NCBI RefSeq assembly: GCF_037381185.1
Contig: NZ_JARRQY010000031.1
Span: 24,773-88,772, forward strand
DNA length: 64,000 nt
From: Acidihalobacter_A sp037381185
GTDB taxonomy: Bacteria > Pseudomonadota > Gammaproteobacteria > DSM-5130 > Acidihalobacteraceae
Reading direction: 5' to 3'
The notes under the pieces: model-generated
Database searches by the model: none
The model's input: the letters and a program-made list of their open reading frames with translations, nothing else
Told to the model about the DNA's origin: nothing
Shown: positions 36,925-45,692 of the stretch, one piece after another
Layout: every line of letters begins with the position of its first letter
How positions within the stretch are numbered: position 1 is the first letter of the stretch
Program-made: the position numbers and the translations under genes

Positions 36925-38031
36925 ATGGCTAGATTGGAAGGGTTTTTGGCGCGGTCCTTACTCCACGAGCTGATTGCGGCGCTCGGCGCCGGCGGGCGCC
37001 GTGTGATCGGCCCGCAGGTGCGTGACGGTGCGGTGGTCTATGAGCCGTTGGAGAGCGAGGCTCAACTGCCGCATGGTTTACACGATGTGCAGGCCCCTGG
37101 ACGATATCGCCTTGAGCAGGCCGACACGCCGCGGTGTTTCGCCTGGGCGGACGGGCCGCAGGCGCTCAAGCCGCTGGTATTCAGCCCGCGGGAGCGTTTG
37201 TGGACCAGCGAACGCGCGGAGGATGGCGCGCTGCGCTTTCGTGAGTCGGCGGAGTCTGTCGAGCCGACCGCCGTGCTGGGGGTGCGCGCCTGTGATCTCG
37301 CTGCGCTGGCGCTGCAGGATCAGCATTTCCTGGAAGGTACGTTCCCCGATCCATCCTACCGTGCGCGGCGTGAGAGCCTGTTTCTCGTCGCAGTGCATTG
37401 CACGCATCCCGCCGATACTTGTTTCTGCGCCTCGACCGGTGACGGTCCGCGTGCAGAAGCCGGTTTCGACGTCGCGCTGCACGAGTTGGACGGCGGTTTC
37501 ATCGTTAGTTCAGGAAGCCCTGCGGGCCATGCGTTTTGCGGCATGCTGCCCCTGAGCGAGGCGTCGGCGGATCTCTGTGTCAGCGCCGAGGCTGAGGTGG
37601 ATCAGGCTGCAGCGGGACAGCAGCGCAGTCTGCCCGGACAGGACCTGCGCACGCCGCTGATGCAGCGCCTCGAGCACCCGCGCTGGGCCGAGGTTGCCGA
37701 GCGCTGCCTGTCCTGCGGCAACTGCACCGCGGTGTGCCCGACCTGCTTCTGCCACGCCGAGGTCGAGTTGCCGGATATCGACGGACGGAGCAGCGACCAC
37801 TACCGGCAGTGGGATTCCTGCTTCACCGAGGGGCACAGCCGGCTGAGCGGTTTCGTGGTGAGGCCGGATACGCGCACGCGCTATCGCCAGTGGCTGGTGC
37901 ACAAGCTGGCCACCTGGCATGACCAGTACGGCCGGTCCGGCTGCGTCGGCTGCGGCCGTTGCGTGACCTGGTGTCCGGTGGGAATCGACATCACCGAGGA
38001 GGCGCATGCCTTGTGCGCGGATCGGACATGA
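36925..38031 (+). CDS. hydB: Group 3b hydrogenase beta subunit (iron-sulfur)
   Basis: Electron-transfer subunit of 368 residues, related to the sulfhydrogenase beta subunit and anaerobic sulfite reductase A. Two [4Fe-4S] motifs lie near the C-terminus: CLSCGNCTAVCPTCFC and CVGCGRCVTWCPVGID. Further cysteines near residue 170 (CTHPADTCFC) fit the family. It heads a four-gene operon; ATG 36925 has only a weak upstream GGAG. The stop overlaps the hydG start (ATGA). Confidence 0.92.
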   Translation: MARLEGFLARSLLHELIAALGAGGRRVIGPQVRDGAVVYEPLESEAQLPHGLHDVQAPGRYRLEQADTPRCFAWADGPQALKPLVFSPRERLWTSERAEDGALRFRESAESVEPTAVLGVRACDLAALALQDQHFLEGTFPDPSYRARRESLFLVAVHCTHPADTCFCASTGDGPRAEAGFDVALHELDGGFIVSSGSPAGHAFCGMLPLSEASADLCVSAEAEVDQAAAGQQRSLPGQDLRTPLMQRLEHPRWAEVAERCLSCGNCTAVCPTCFCHAEVELPDIDGRSSDHYRQWDSCFTEGHSRLSGFVVRPDTRTRYRQWLVHKLATWHDQYGRSGCVGCGRCVTWCPVGIDITEEAHALCADRT

Positions 38032-38873
38032 GTAGCCAGCCCGTCAGTCCCTACCTCCCGAGCGAGGCGGAAATCGTCGAGCGCGTCGAGGAGTCGCCGG
38101 GCGTGTTCACTCTGAGTCTGCGCCTGACCGATCCGCAGCGCCGCGAGAACTATGCCTTCCAGCCCGGTCAGTTCAACATGCTGGGACTGCACGGCCTGGG
38201 CGAGGTGCCGATCTCCATCGTTTCCGATCCGCGCAGGCCGGATCTGATCGACCACACCGTGCGCGAGGTGGGGCGGGTGACACGGGCGATGGCTGCATTG
38301 GGCCCGGGTGATCGCATCGGCCTGCGCGGTCCTTACGGCCGCGGCTGGCCCCTGCAGGAGGTCCGCGGCAGGGACGTCGTGCTGATCACCGGGGGCCTGG
38401 GTTGCGCGCCGGTGGTGTCCGTCATTCACTACGTGCTGCGCCGGCGCGACGACTATCGGCGTCTGGTCATCCTGCAGGGCGTCAAGCACAGTGCGGATCT
38501 GATCTGGAGAGATCGCTACCAGGAGTGGGCCGGTCTGGCCGACACGCAGGTGCTGCTGGCGGCCGACGTGGGCGGACCTGAATGGGCCTGGGGGATCGGG
38601 CCGGTCACCACGTTGCTGGGGCAGGCGCAATTCGACCGTGCCGCGGCGGCGGTCATGATGTGCGGCCCTGAGCCGATGATGCGCGCCGCCGGGCAGGCCC
38701 TGGAAGAACAGGGCGTCGGCGAGGAGAGCCTGTGGCTGAGCATGGAGCGCAACATGCAGTGCGCCCTGGGCCATTGCGGCCATTGCCAGCTCGGCGCGCC
38801 CTTCGTGTGCCGCGAGGGGCCGGTGTTTCCCTACGCCGAAATTCGTACTTACCTGGAACATCGGGGGTTCTGA
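38028..38873 (+). CDS. hydG: Group 3b hydrogenase gamma subunit (FAD/NAD(P)-binding)
   Basis: Diaphorase-like subunit of 281 residues that exchanges electrons with NAD(P)H. An N-terminal ferredoxin-reductase flavin domain (YAFQPGQFNMLGL, VPISIVSD) is followed by a nucleotide-binding domain (VLITGGLGCAPVVSVIHY and MMCGPEPMMRAA). A C-terminal [2Fe-2S] cysteine set lies in ERNMQCALGHCGHCQLG and FVCREGPVF. Starts at ATG 38028, overlapping the hydB stop. Confidence 0.93.
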   Translation: MSSQPVSPYLPSEAEIVERVEESPGVFTLSLRLTDPQRRENYAFQPGQFNMLGLHGLGEVPISIVSDPRRPDLIDHTVREVGRVTRAMAALGPGDRIGLRGPYGRGWPLQEVRGRDVVLITGGLGCAPVVSVIHYVLRRRDDYRRLVILQGVKHSADLIWRDRYQEWAGLADTQVLLAADVGGPEWAWGIGPVTTLLGQAQFDRAAAAVMMCGPEPMMRAAGQALEEQGVGEESLWLSMERNMQCALGHCGHCQLGAPFVCREGPVFPYAEIRTYLEHRGF

Positions 38874-39685
38874 TGCCGGATTCTCACAGCAGTACGATGA
38901 CGGTACCGCGCCCCCGTGTGGCGGTGCACAAGTTCAGTTCCTGCGATGGTTGCCAGCTCGCCCTGCTCAACGCCGGCGAGGATCTGCTGAGTCTGGCCGG
39001 GCGGGTGGATTTCGTGCATTTCGCGGAGGCCGGCCCGGTGGACCCGGAGGCGGAGGCCGATATCGCGCTGGTGGAAGGCAGCGTCGCCACGCCGGAGGAC
39101 GTGGAGCGCATCCAGCGGGTGCGCGCCAACAGCCGCTATCTCATCACCATCGGCGCCTGCGCCACGGCCGGCGGTCTGCAGGCCCTGCGCAACACGGCCG
39201 ACGCCGACGCCTGGGTGCGTGCGGTCTATGCCAGCCCGGAGCATATCTCGAGCCTGGCGACCTCCACTGCGATCGGCGAACACGTCAAGGTCGATTTCGA
39301 GATCTGGGGTTGTCCGGTAAGCGGACGCGAGGTGTTGGCGGCGATCGCCTCGCTGCTCGGAGGCGCCGTGCCTGCGCGCGAACAGGGTAAGGTCTGCCTG
39401 GAGTGCAAGCGCCAGCGCGCGGTCTGCGTGATGGTGGCGAAGGGGCTGCCGTGCATGGGACCGGTGACGCAGACCGGCTGCGGCGCGCTGTGCCCGACGC
39501 ATGGCCGCGACTGCTACGCCTGCTACGGTCCGGGAGAGAACCCGAATACGGCGGCGCAAGGGCGCCGCCTGCGCGAACTGGGCCTCGCGCCCGCGGCGGT
39601 GTCGCGACGTTTCTCCTTTATCGACAGCCAGGCGCCGGCCTTCCGCGAGGCAGGACGGTATTGGCAGGAGCAGGCCGATGACTGA
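38873..39685 (+). CDS. hydD: Group 3b hydrogenase small (delta) subunit
   Basis: NiFe small subunit of 270 residues. The proximal cluster motif SSCDGCQLALLN is near residue 25, with IGACATAGG and WGCPVSGRE next. Further clusters use CLECKRQRAVCV, the CGALCPTHGRDCYACYG segment and nearby cysteines. No signal peptide is present, so the enzyme is cytoplasmic. The start overlaps the hydG stop by one base. Confidence 0.94.
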   Translation: MPDSHSSTMTVPRPRVAVHKFSSCDGCQLALLNAGEDLLSLAGRVDFVHFAEAGPVDPEAEADIALVEGSVATPEDVERIQRVRANSRYLITIGACATAGGLQALRNTADADAWVRAVYASPEHISSLATSTAIGEHVKVDFEIWGCPVSGREVLAAIASLLGGAVPAREQGKVCLECKRQRAVCVMVAKGLPCMGPVTQTGCGALCPTHGRDCYACYGPGENPNTAAQGRRLRELGLAPAAVSRRFSFIDSQAPAFREAGRYWQEQADD

Positions 39686-40982
39686 AAAGCGCAACGTGCG
39701 GATCGAAGTGCCGGTGCTGGCGCGGGTCGAAGGCGAGGGTGCGCTGCTGCTGAGCGTGCGCGACGGGCATATCGACGAACTGAAGCTGCGTATCTACGAA
39801 CCGCCGCGGTTTTTCGAGAAATTCCTCGAAGGACGCGATCATCAGGACGTGATCGACGCCGTGGCGCGCATCTGCGGCATCTGTCCTGTGGCGTATCAGA
39901 TGAGCGCGGCGCAGGCGCTGGAGCGCGTTTTCGGCGTGCAGCTGCCGGTCTGGGCCGAGCGCATGCGACGGGTGTTCTACTGCGGTGAATGGCTGCAAAG
40001 CCATGCCTTGCACGTGCACCTGCTCGCGGCGCCCGATTTTCTCGGCACCGACAGCGTGCTCGGCATGGCGCAGACGTACCCCGAGGAGGTCAAGCGCGGG
40101 CTGCGGCTGCAGTCCCTGGGCAACGCGCTGATCGCGCTGTTCGGAGGCCGTTCGGTGCATCCGGTCGGCGTTCGTGTGGGCGGTTTCCATCATGCGCCGA
40201 CGCAGACCGCGGTGGACGGCATGCTGAAGCGCTTGCGCGTGGCGTTGCTAGAGGCTGAAGCCCTGGTCGCGTGGACGGCGTCGCTGCCGCTGCCCGAGTC
40301 GGACCAGGACTTCGTCAGCGTGTCGCTGCGCCACCCGGAAGAGTATCCGCTGTACTCCGGCCGTATCGTCAGCAGTACCGGGCTGGATATCGATGCGGAG
40401 GAATACGAGGCGCATTTCGTCGAAGAACATGCGCCGCATTCCACGGCACTGCACGCCAAGTTGCACGGAGAACCCTATCTGGTCGGCCCGCTGGCGCGGC
40501 TCAACCTCAACCTGGATCGTCTGCCGGAACCCGTACGCGCCGCGTTGGAGCGCACTGGCATCGAATTCCCCAGCCGCAATACTTTCCATTCGGTGGTCGC
40601 GCGTGCGGTGGAAATCCATCTGGTCATCTTCGAGGCGATCCGGTTGCTGGAAGACTACGCGCTGCCGGATCAGTCGGCCGCGCCGTTCAGCGTGCGTGCC
40701 GGCAATGCGGCCGGTGCCAGCGAGGCACCGCGCGGCCTGCTGTGGCACCGCTACGGCGTCGGCGAGGACGGCCTGATCAGCGCGGCGCGAATCGTGCCGC
40801 CGACCAGCCAGAACCAGGCGCGCATCGAGGAGGATCTGCGCCTGTCGCTGGAAGCCTGCGGCCTGGAACAGGCGGACGACGTGCTGCGGTTGCACGGCGA
40901 GATGGTCATTCGCAATTACGATCCGTGCATTTCGTGTGCAACGCATTTCCTGCGCCTCGAGGTCGACCGCGGTTGCGACTGA
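39678..40982 (+). CDS. hydA: Group 3b hydrogenase large (alpha) subunit
   Basis: Catalytic subunit of 434 residues of a cytoplasmic bidirectional, NAD(P)-linked [NiFe]-hydrogenase. Nickel ligands are in ARICGICPVAYQ and, near the C-terminus, YDPCISCATH, followed by an 11-residue tail (FLRLEVDRGCD) that needs proteolysis. Start 39678 overlaps the small-subunit stop. Complete motifs indicate an active enzyme, likely H2 oxidation or production coupled to NAD(P)H. Confidence 0.95.
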   Translation: MTEKRNVRIEVPVLARVEGEGALLLSVRDGHIDELKLRIYEPPRFFEKFLEGRDHQDVIDAVARICGICPVAYQMSAAQALERVFGVQLPVWAERMRRVFYCGEWLQSHALHVHLLAAPDFLGTDSVLGMAQTYPEEVKRGLRLQSLGNALIALFGGRSVHPVGVRVGGFHHAPTQTAVDGMLKRLRVALLEAEALVAWTASLPLPESDQDFVSVSLRHPEEYPLYSGRIVSSTGLDIDAEEYEAHFVEEHAPHSTALHAKLHGEPYLVGPLARLNLNLDRLPEPVRAALERTGIEFPSRNTFHSVVARAVEIHLVIFEAIRLLEDYALPDQSAAPFSVRAGNAAGASEAPRGLLWHRYGVGEDGLISAARIVPPTSQNQARIEEDLRLSLEACGLEQADDVLRLHGEMVIRNYDPCISCATHFLRLEVDRGCD

Positions 40983-41437
40983 AGGTTCTCGGCATCGGCT
41001 CGCCGTTCGGCGTCGACCGCATCGGCTGGGACGTGGTCGAAGCGCTGGGGGCGCGTCATCCGCACAGCCGCTATGCGCTCGGCGAACTGCGCATCGGTTG
41101 CTGCGACCGCCCCGGTGTTGCCCTGCTCGAGCAGCTGCGCGATTGTGATGAAGCCTGGATCGTCGACGCGCTGGCTGGCGGACGAGTTGGTCACCTACGC
41201 TGGTTGGTGCCGGAGGATCTGGGGCTGGCGGGCGAGAGCTTTTCCACCCATGGCGCGGGTGTGGCCGACGCTCTGGCGTTGGGGGCGGCCCTCAACGAGC
41301 CGTTGCCGGCGGTCAGGCTGCTGGCGATTGAAGCCGGCTGCAAGCCCGAAGCCGAACTGCCGCAGGCATGTGTGGCACGGGCGCTTGATGAACTCTCGAT
41401 GCGACTGCGCGACAGCCTGGGTGAGCCACTGTTATAA
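40973..41437 (+). CDS. Maturation protease for the group 3b hydrogenase
   Basis: HycI/FrxA-like endopeptidase of about 154 residues. Motifs are LGIGSPFGVDRIG, WIVDALAGGRVGHL and the histidine in FSTHGAGVADAL. It has no ATG near the fold start. I use TTG 40973, which overlaps the end of hydA, since the conserved first strand (LKVLGIGS) comes three codons later. As the last gene of the operon it most probably processes HydA. Confidence 0.85.
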   Translation: MRLKVLGIGSPFGVDRIGWDVVEALGARHPHSRYALGELRIGCCDRPGVALLEQLRDCDEAWIVDALAGGRVGHLRWLVPEDLGLAGESFSTHGAGVADALALGAALNEPLPAVRLLAIEAGCKPEAELPQACVARALDELSMRLRDSLGEPLL

Positions 41438-41505
41438 GCGCCCCGTCGCGTGCGGCGCGCGAAGCCGGTGATTTCGGCTCGCATTGTTGATCGTTTTTTC
41501 AGGCG

Positions 41506-41805
41506 TTACTTGGTCGCCGCCATGAGCAGCAGCGGCCAGCCGAACCAAAGCAAGGCGCCGGCGATGAGGACGAGGAAGGTGAGGGTCAGGCTGTCGCTGA
41601 CCCGATGCATCAGACCGAAATAGACCGCGCAATAGATGAAGGTGATCGCGCCGCCTAGTAGTAGATGGCCTGGCGCGAAGCCGCTGGTGACCAGCGACAA
41701 CGCCAGGCCCAATGCGGTATACAGAGCGGCGAACATGATCGGTTTGCCGTTGGCGCTGGACAGCCAGGCGAATCCCACCAGCAGCAAAACTCCGATGCCT
41801 GCCAT
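41506..41805 (-). CDS. Small four-helix membrane protein
   Basis: Protein of 99 residues with four hydrophobic segments (for example GIGVLLLVGFAWL, FAALYTALGLALSLV and ITFIYCAVYFGL). I do not recognise a function; a DUF-type integral membrane protein is likely. It is convergent with the group 3b operon and follows the sulfurtransferase gene after 28 bases, so the two are probably co-transcribed. Start taken as ATG 41805. Confidence 0.65.
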   Translation of the reverse strand: MAGIGVLLLVGFAWLSSANGKPIMFAALYTALGLALSLVTSGFAPGHLLLGGAITFIYCAVYFGLMHRVSDSLTLTFLVLIAGALLWFGWPLLLMAATK

Positions 41806-41833
41806 GAGTCGGGCGCGCTCCTCCCACCGTGCC

Positions 41834-42655
41834 TCAGGAACCTTCCTCGACCGGTACGTCCGGCGCGTTGCCCCAGTCCGACCAGGCGCCTTCGTAGCCC
41901 TTGACGTTGGTGTAGCCCAGGTGGCGCAGCATGGCCCAGGTGTGCGCCGAACGGTGGTGCGTCTGGCAGTAGCAGATGATTTCCTTGTCGGGCGTGGCGC
42001 CGAGGGCTTCCAGTTCGCTGAGCAGTTCCTGTTCTTCGCGCAGGCGCAGGTTGCGTCCCTGATCCATGGCGCGGGTCCATTCGAAGTGCCTGGCGCCGGG
42101 AATGCGTCCGCCGCGCGCTGCGCGCACGTCGTGGCCGTGGTATTCGGGCAGCGAGCGGGCGTCGATAAGCAGCACTTTGTCGTCCTGTAGATGCGCCGCG
42201 ATGTAGTCGCGGTCGGCGACCACTTCGCCGTGGTAGTGCGCGCGGTAGTCGCTGGGCGGCGCCGAGGCGGGCGTTTCCTCCAACGGGTGGCCTTCGTTGG
42301 CCCAGGCGTGCAGGCCGCCGTTGAGCAGCGTGTGACCTTCCAGGCCGAAGGCGGCCAGCGTCCACAGCAGCCGTCCGGCCTTGCCGCCGCCCTCGTCGTC
42401 ATAGGCGACGATGTGCTTGCCGTCGCTGAAGCCGATCGTGGACAGGACGCGGCTGAACTGGTCCTCGTCGGGCAGTAGTCCGGCAATCGGTTCGCGGGCC
42501 GAGACGATATCGGAGTAATTGACGTGCACGGCACCGGGCACGTGCATGCGGGCGTAGAGTTCCGGCTTGCACAGGTCGACCACGATCAGTTCGGGATCTC
42601 CGAGCAGCGACTCGAGGTCGGCGGGTTCAATGATCAGCGGCAGGGGCTTGTCCAT
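41834..42655 (-). CDS. Two-domain rhodanese-type sulfurtransferase
   Basis: Transfers sulfane sulfur from thiosulfate or mercaptopyruvate to a thiophilic acceptor. The 273-residue length fits two rhodanese domains. The first is inactive (residues 1-125, VVDLCKPELYARMHVPGAVHVNY). The second has the persulfide cysteine in YCQTHHRSAHT and the preceding LIDARSLPEYHG and GRIPGARHF motifs. It starts inside the 3' end of nadB (29-base overlap). Confidence 0.9.
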   Translation of the reverse strand: MDKPLPLIIEPADLESLLGDPELIVVDLCKPELYARMHVPGAVHVNYSDIVSAREPIAGLLPDEDQFSRVLSTIGFSDGKHIVAYDDEGGGKAGRLLWTLAAFGLEGHTLLNGGLHAWANEGHPLEETPASAPPSDYRAHYHGEVVADRDYIAAHLQDDKVLLIDARSLPEYHGHDVRAARGGRIPGARHFEWTRAMDQGRNLRLREEQELLSELEALGATPDKEIICYCQTHHRSAHTWAMLRHLGYTNVKGYEGAWSDWGNAPDVPVEEGS

Positions 42656-44333
42656 GGGCGGATCCTCCGGATTTTTCTGGGGACGGAGAGCAGACCCTGG
42701 GCGGCGCCATGCCGGGGCTCCCCGGGATGGGAGCGAGGACGGTGTCGACCTGGGCGAGGGCAGGGTCGGCGTCAGGGTAGTCGAGGTTGTAGTGCAGGCC
42801 GCGGCTTTCGTGCCGCGCCAGCGCGGAAACGATGATCAGTTTGGCCACCACGGCGAGATTGCGCAACTCGATGAGATTGCAGTTGACGCGGAAGTGGCTG
42901 TAGTACTCGTCGATCTCGCCGAGCAGCAGGTCGGCGCGGTGCTGTGCGCGCTGCAGGCGTTTGTTCGTGCGCACGATGCCGACGTAGTCCCACATGAAGC
43001 GCCGCAGTTCCTCCCAGTTGTGGGTGACGATGACCTCCTCGTCGGAGTCGGTGACGCGGCTGTCGTCCCAGTGCGGAATCTGCGGCGCCTCGCGCGGGGA
43101 CGACGGCAGTCGGCGCAGGATGTCCTGGGCGGCGGTTTCGGCGAATACCAGGCACTCGAGCAGCGAGTTGCTGGCCAGCCGGTTGGCGCCGTGCAGGCCG
43201 GTGCAGGCGACTTCGCCGATGGCGTAGAGGCCGTCTATGTCGGTGCGTCCGTCGAGGTCGGTGAGTACCCCGCCGCAGGTGTAGTGCGCGGCGGGCACCA
43301 CGGGCAGGGGCTCGCGGGTCATGTCGTAGCCGAGTTCGAGGCAGCGGCGGTGGATGTTGGGGAAATGTTCGGCGATGAACTCGGGCGGGCGGTGGCTGAT
43401 GTCGAGGTAGACGCAGTCGAGGCCCAGGCGCTTCATTTCGTGGTCGATGGCGCGGGCGACGATGTCTCGCGGGGCGAGTTCGCCGCGCGGATCGAAGCGC
43501 TGCATGAATCGCGTGCCGTCGGGCAGCAACAGCCTGCCGCCTTCACCGCGCACCGCCTCGCTGATGAGGAAGGACTTGGCGCGCGGGTCGTACAGGCAGG
43601 TCGGGTGGAACTGCATGAACTCCATGTCCGCCACGCGGCAGCCTGCGCGCCAGGCCATGGCGATGCCGTCGCCGGAAGCGGTGTCTGGGTTGGAGGTGTA
43701 GAGGTATACCTTGCCGGCGCCGCCTGTCGCCAGCACGACCATCGGAGCGCGGAAAATCTGGACCTGTCCGCTGTCGCAGTCCAGTACATAGGCGCCGAGC
43801 ACGCGGTCCTCGGCTTCGCCGAGCTTGCGTGCGGTGATCAGGTCGACGGCGATGCGCTGTTCGAACAGATGGATGTTGCGGTTGGCGCGGGCGTGGCGCA
43901 GCAGGGTTTCCTCGATGGCCCGGCCGGTGGCATCCTCGGCATGGGCTATGCGGCGATGGCTGTGTCCGCCTTCGCGCGTGAGGTGCAGTGCCTCGGGGGC
44001 ATCGCCGGCGCGGCTGAAGGGCACGCCGAGTTCCACCAGCCAGTCGATGCACGCGGGGGCGTGCTCGACCACCATGCGTACCGTCTCCGGGCGGTTCAGG
44101 CCGGCACCGGCGTCGAAGGTGTCGGTGACGTGAGCGTCGAGACGATCGGCGGGGTCGAGCACGGCCGCAATGCCGCCCTGGGCCCAGTACGTGCTGCCTT
44201 CAGCCAGGCCGCCTTTGCTGAGCACGGCTACTCGGGCGTGGTCGGCCAAGCGTAGCGCGAGGCCTAGGCCTGCAGCGCCGCTGCCCAGGATCAGTACGTC
44301 GAAGGGGGGGAGTTTGCCTTGAGTGTTCGTCAT
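42627..44333 (-). CDS. nadB: L-aspartate oxidase NadB
   Basis: First step of NAD synthesis: FAD-dependent oxidation of aspartate to iminoaspartate. The 568-residue protein has the FAD-binding motif (LILGSGAAGLGLAL), the AQGGIAA segment, HPTCLYDP and the active-site-type region VPAAHYTCGGV. The C-terminal helical domain (NLIELRNLAVVAKLI) is complete, followed by a short proline- and serine-rich tail. It is divergent from rpoE, as in many gammaproteobacteria. Confidence 0.97.
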   Translation of the reverse strand: MTNTQGKLPPFDVLILGSGAAGLGLALRLADHARVAVLSKGGLAEGSTYWAQGGIAAVLDPADRLDAHVTDTFDAGAGLNRPETVRMVVEHAPACIDWLVELGVPFSRAGDAPEALHLTREGGHSHRRIAHAEDATGRAIEETLLRHARANRNIHLFEQRIAVDLITARKLGEAEDRVLGAYVLDCDSGQVQIFRAPMVVLATGGAGKVYLYTSNPDTASGDGIAMAWRAGCRVADMEFMQFHPTCLYDPRAKSFLISEAVRGEGGRLLLPDGTRFMQRFDPRGELAPRDIVARAIDHEMKRLGLDCVYLDISHRPPEFIAEHFPNIHRRCLELGYDMTREPLPVVPAAHYTCGGVLTDLDGRTDIDGLYAIGEVACTGLHGANRLASNSLLECLVFAETAAQDILRRLPSSPREAPQIPHWDDSRVTDSDEEVIVTHNWEELRRFMWDYVGIVRTNKRLQRAQHRADLLLGEIDEYYSHFRVNCNLIELRNLAVVAKLIIVSALARHESRGLHYNLDYPDADPALAQVDTVLAPIPGSPGMAPPRVCSPSPEKSGGSAHGQAPAADH

Positions 44334-44499
44334 ATGATGGGCTATTTTGTCACACTTTTCCTAACAGACCGTCTAGTTTGTCTTCGGTCTGCTTGCGGGT
44401 GGAGACGTTGTTCTGAGTCGTTTGTCGGTTGATCGGTTTTGCGGGGGCTTGATGTGCGCTTCGCAGGTGGCCTGGGAAAGGCTTGTCTAGGATAGTGCA

Positions 44500-45075
44500 A
44501 TGAGCCAGGAGGTCGCTGATGTCGAACTCGTACGCCGGGTTCAGGCGGGGGATACGCGCGCCTTCGATCTGTTGGTGCTGAAATATCAGCACAAGATCCT
44601 GCATCTCATCGGGCGTTACGTGCACGATCCCGTCGCGGCGCAGGATGTCGCGCAGGAAGCCTTTATAAAAGCTTATCGCGGACTACGGAACTTTCGGGGC
44701 GATAGCGCGTTCTATACATGGCTATACAGGATCGCGATCAATACGGCGAAGAATTTCCTGGTGACCGAATCGCGGCGAACGCCGGATTACGAGGTCAACG
44801 CCGAGGATGCCGAGCATCTGAACGGCGAATCCGGTTTGAAGGAATATGCAACTCCCGAGAGGGAGTTGTTGTCTGAAGAGATAAAGCAGCAAATTTTCAA
44901 GGCGATGGAGGATTTGCCCGAAGACCTCAGAAGCGCAATCGTACTGCGCGAACTTGAGGGTATGAGTTACGAAGAGATCGCGCAGGTGATGGAGTGCCCG
45001 ATCGGGACGGTGCGTTCGCGGATTTTCCGCGCACGTGAAGCCATCGACCGCCAGTTGCGTCCTTTACTGGGCTAG
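44500..45075 (+). CDS. rpoE: Extracytoplasmic-stress sigma factor RpoE/AlgU
   Basis: ECF sigma factor of 191 residues. Region 2 is DLLVLKYQHKILHLI through QDVAQEAFIKAYRGL; region 4 is LPEDLRSAIVLRELEGMSYEEIA with the helix-turn-helix MECPIGTVRSRIFRAR. It is held by RseA, encoded next. The 166-base region shared with nadB (44334-44499) holds an inverted repeat (CAGACCG / CGGTCTG at 44365-44391) of unknown role. Confidence 0.97.
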   Translation: MSQEVADVELVRRVQAGDTRAFDLLVLKYQHKILHLIGRYVHDPVAAQDVAQEAFIKAYRGLRNFRGDSAFYTWLYRIAINTAKNFLVTESRRTPDYEVNAEDAEHLNGESGLKEYATPERELLSEEIKQQIFKAMEDLPEDLRSAIVLRELEGMSYEEIAQVMECPIGTVRSRIFRAREAIDRQLRPLLG

Positions 45076-45137
45076 CTGGAGGCGAGATTGACGGACTTTC
45101 GAAGTCCGGCACGTTGGTGCCGGCGGGATTGAAAACC

Positions 45138-45686
45138 ATGAAGACGACTAACCGACAAGACGAACATCTCTCTGCTCTGGTGGACGGGGAAACGGAACGT
45201 TTCGAAACCCGACGCAGGGTGGATGCGCTGCTCGACAGCTCCGAGTTGCGTGGACGCTGGGCGCGTTATCATCTGATCGGCGAGGCGCTGCGTCAGGAGC
45301 AGCCGATGCTGGCCGACGCGTCGTTCAGCGCACGGGTGATGGAGCGGGTTCGGGAAGAAGACGTCGAGCAGATTGTGCCGCAAGGGCAGGGTCGACGCTG
45401 GGTGCGTCCGGTGCTCGGCTTGGCGATGGCGGCCTCGGTCGCTGGTGCGATGGTCTTCGGTTTGCAGTCGATGCTGGGGCCGGAGGAAGGCGGTATGCAG
45501 CAGGCGTCGATAGAGGCGTCGGTCGCTCCCGCGGATCAGGCGTCCGACCCCGGTTACCATGTGCCGAACCAGCTCGAGAGCTATATGCGCATGAACGGCT
45601 ATCTGCTCAGCCATGCGGAACAAAGCGGTGCCCAGGACGTGATGCCCTATGCACGCATGGTTGGCTACGCGCCGGGTAGTTCCTGA
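45138..45686 (+). CDS. rseA: Anti-sigma factor RseA/MucA
   Basis: Inner-membrane anti-sigma factor of 182 residues. The N-terminal cytoplasmic domain (LSALVDGETERFETRRRVDALL, WARYHLIGEAL) binds RpoE. One membrane helix lies near residue 95 (VLGLAMAASVAGAMVFG) and the rest is periplasmic, where RseB binds. ATG 45138 is favoured over an in-frame start at 45114. Gene order rpoE-rseA-rseB is standard. Confidence 0.92.
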   Translation: MKTTNRQDEHLSALVDGETERFETRRRVDALLDSSELRGRWARYHLIGEALRQEQPMLADASFSARVMERVREEDVEQIVPQGQGRRWVRPVLGLAMAASVAGAMVFGLQSMLGPEEGGMQQASIEASVAPADQASDPGYHVPNQLESYMRMNGYLLSHAEQSGAQDVMPYARMVGYAPGSS

Positions 45687-45692
45687 CCGAGT

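Noticed and set aside
41440..41503. Terminator after the group 3b operon
   Set aside because: A short stem (AGCCG/CGGCT) exists, but the T-run is about 17 bases further on, so the structure is not convincing.
44365..44391. Riboswitch or attenuator before rpoE
   Set aside because: There is only one 7-base inverted repeat with a long loop; nothing ties it to a known class.
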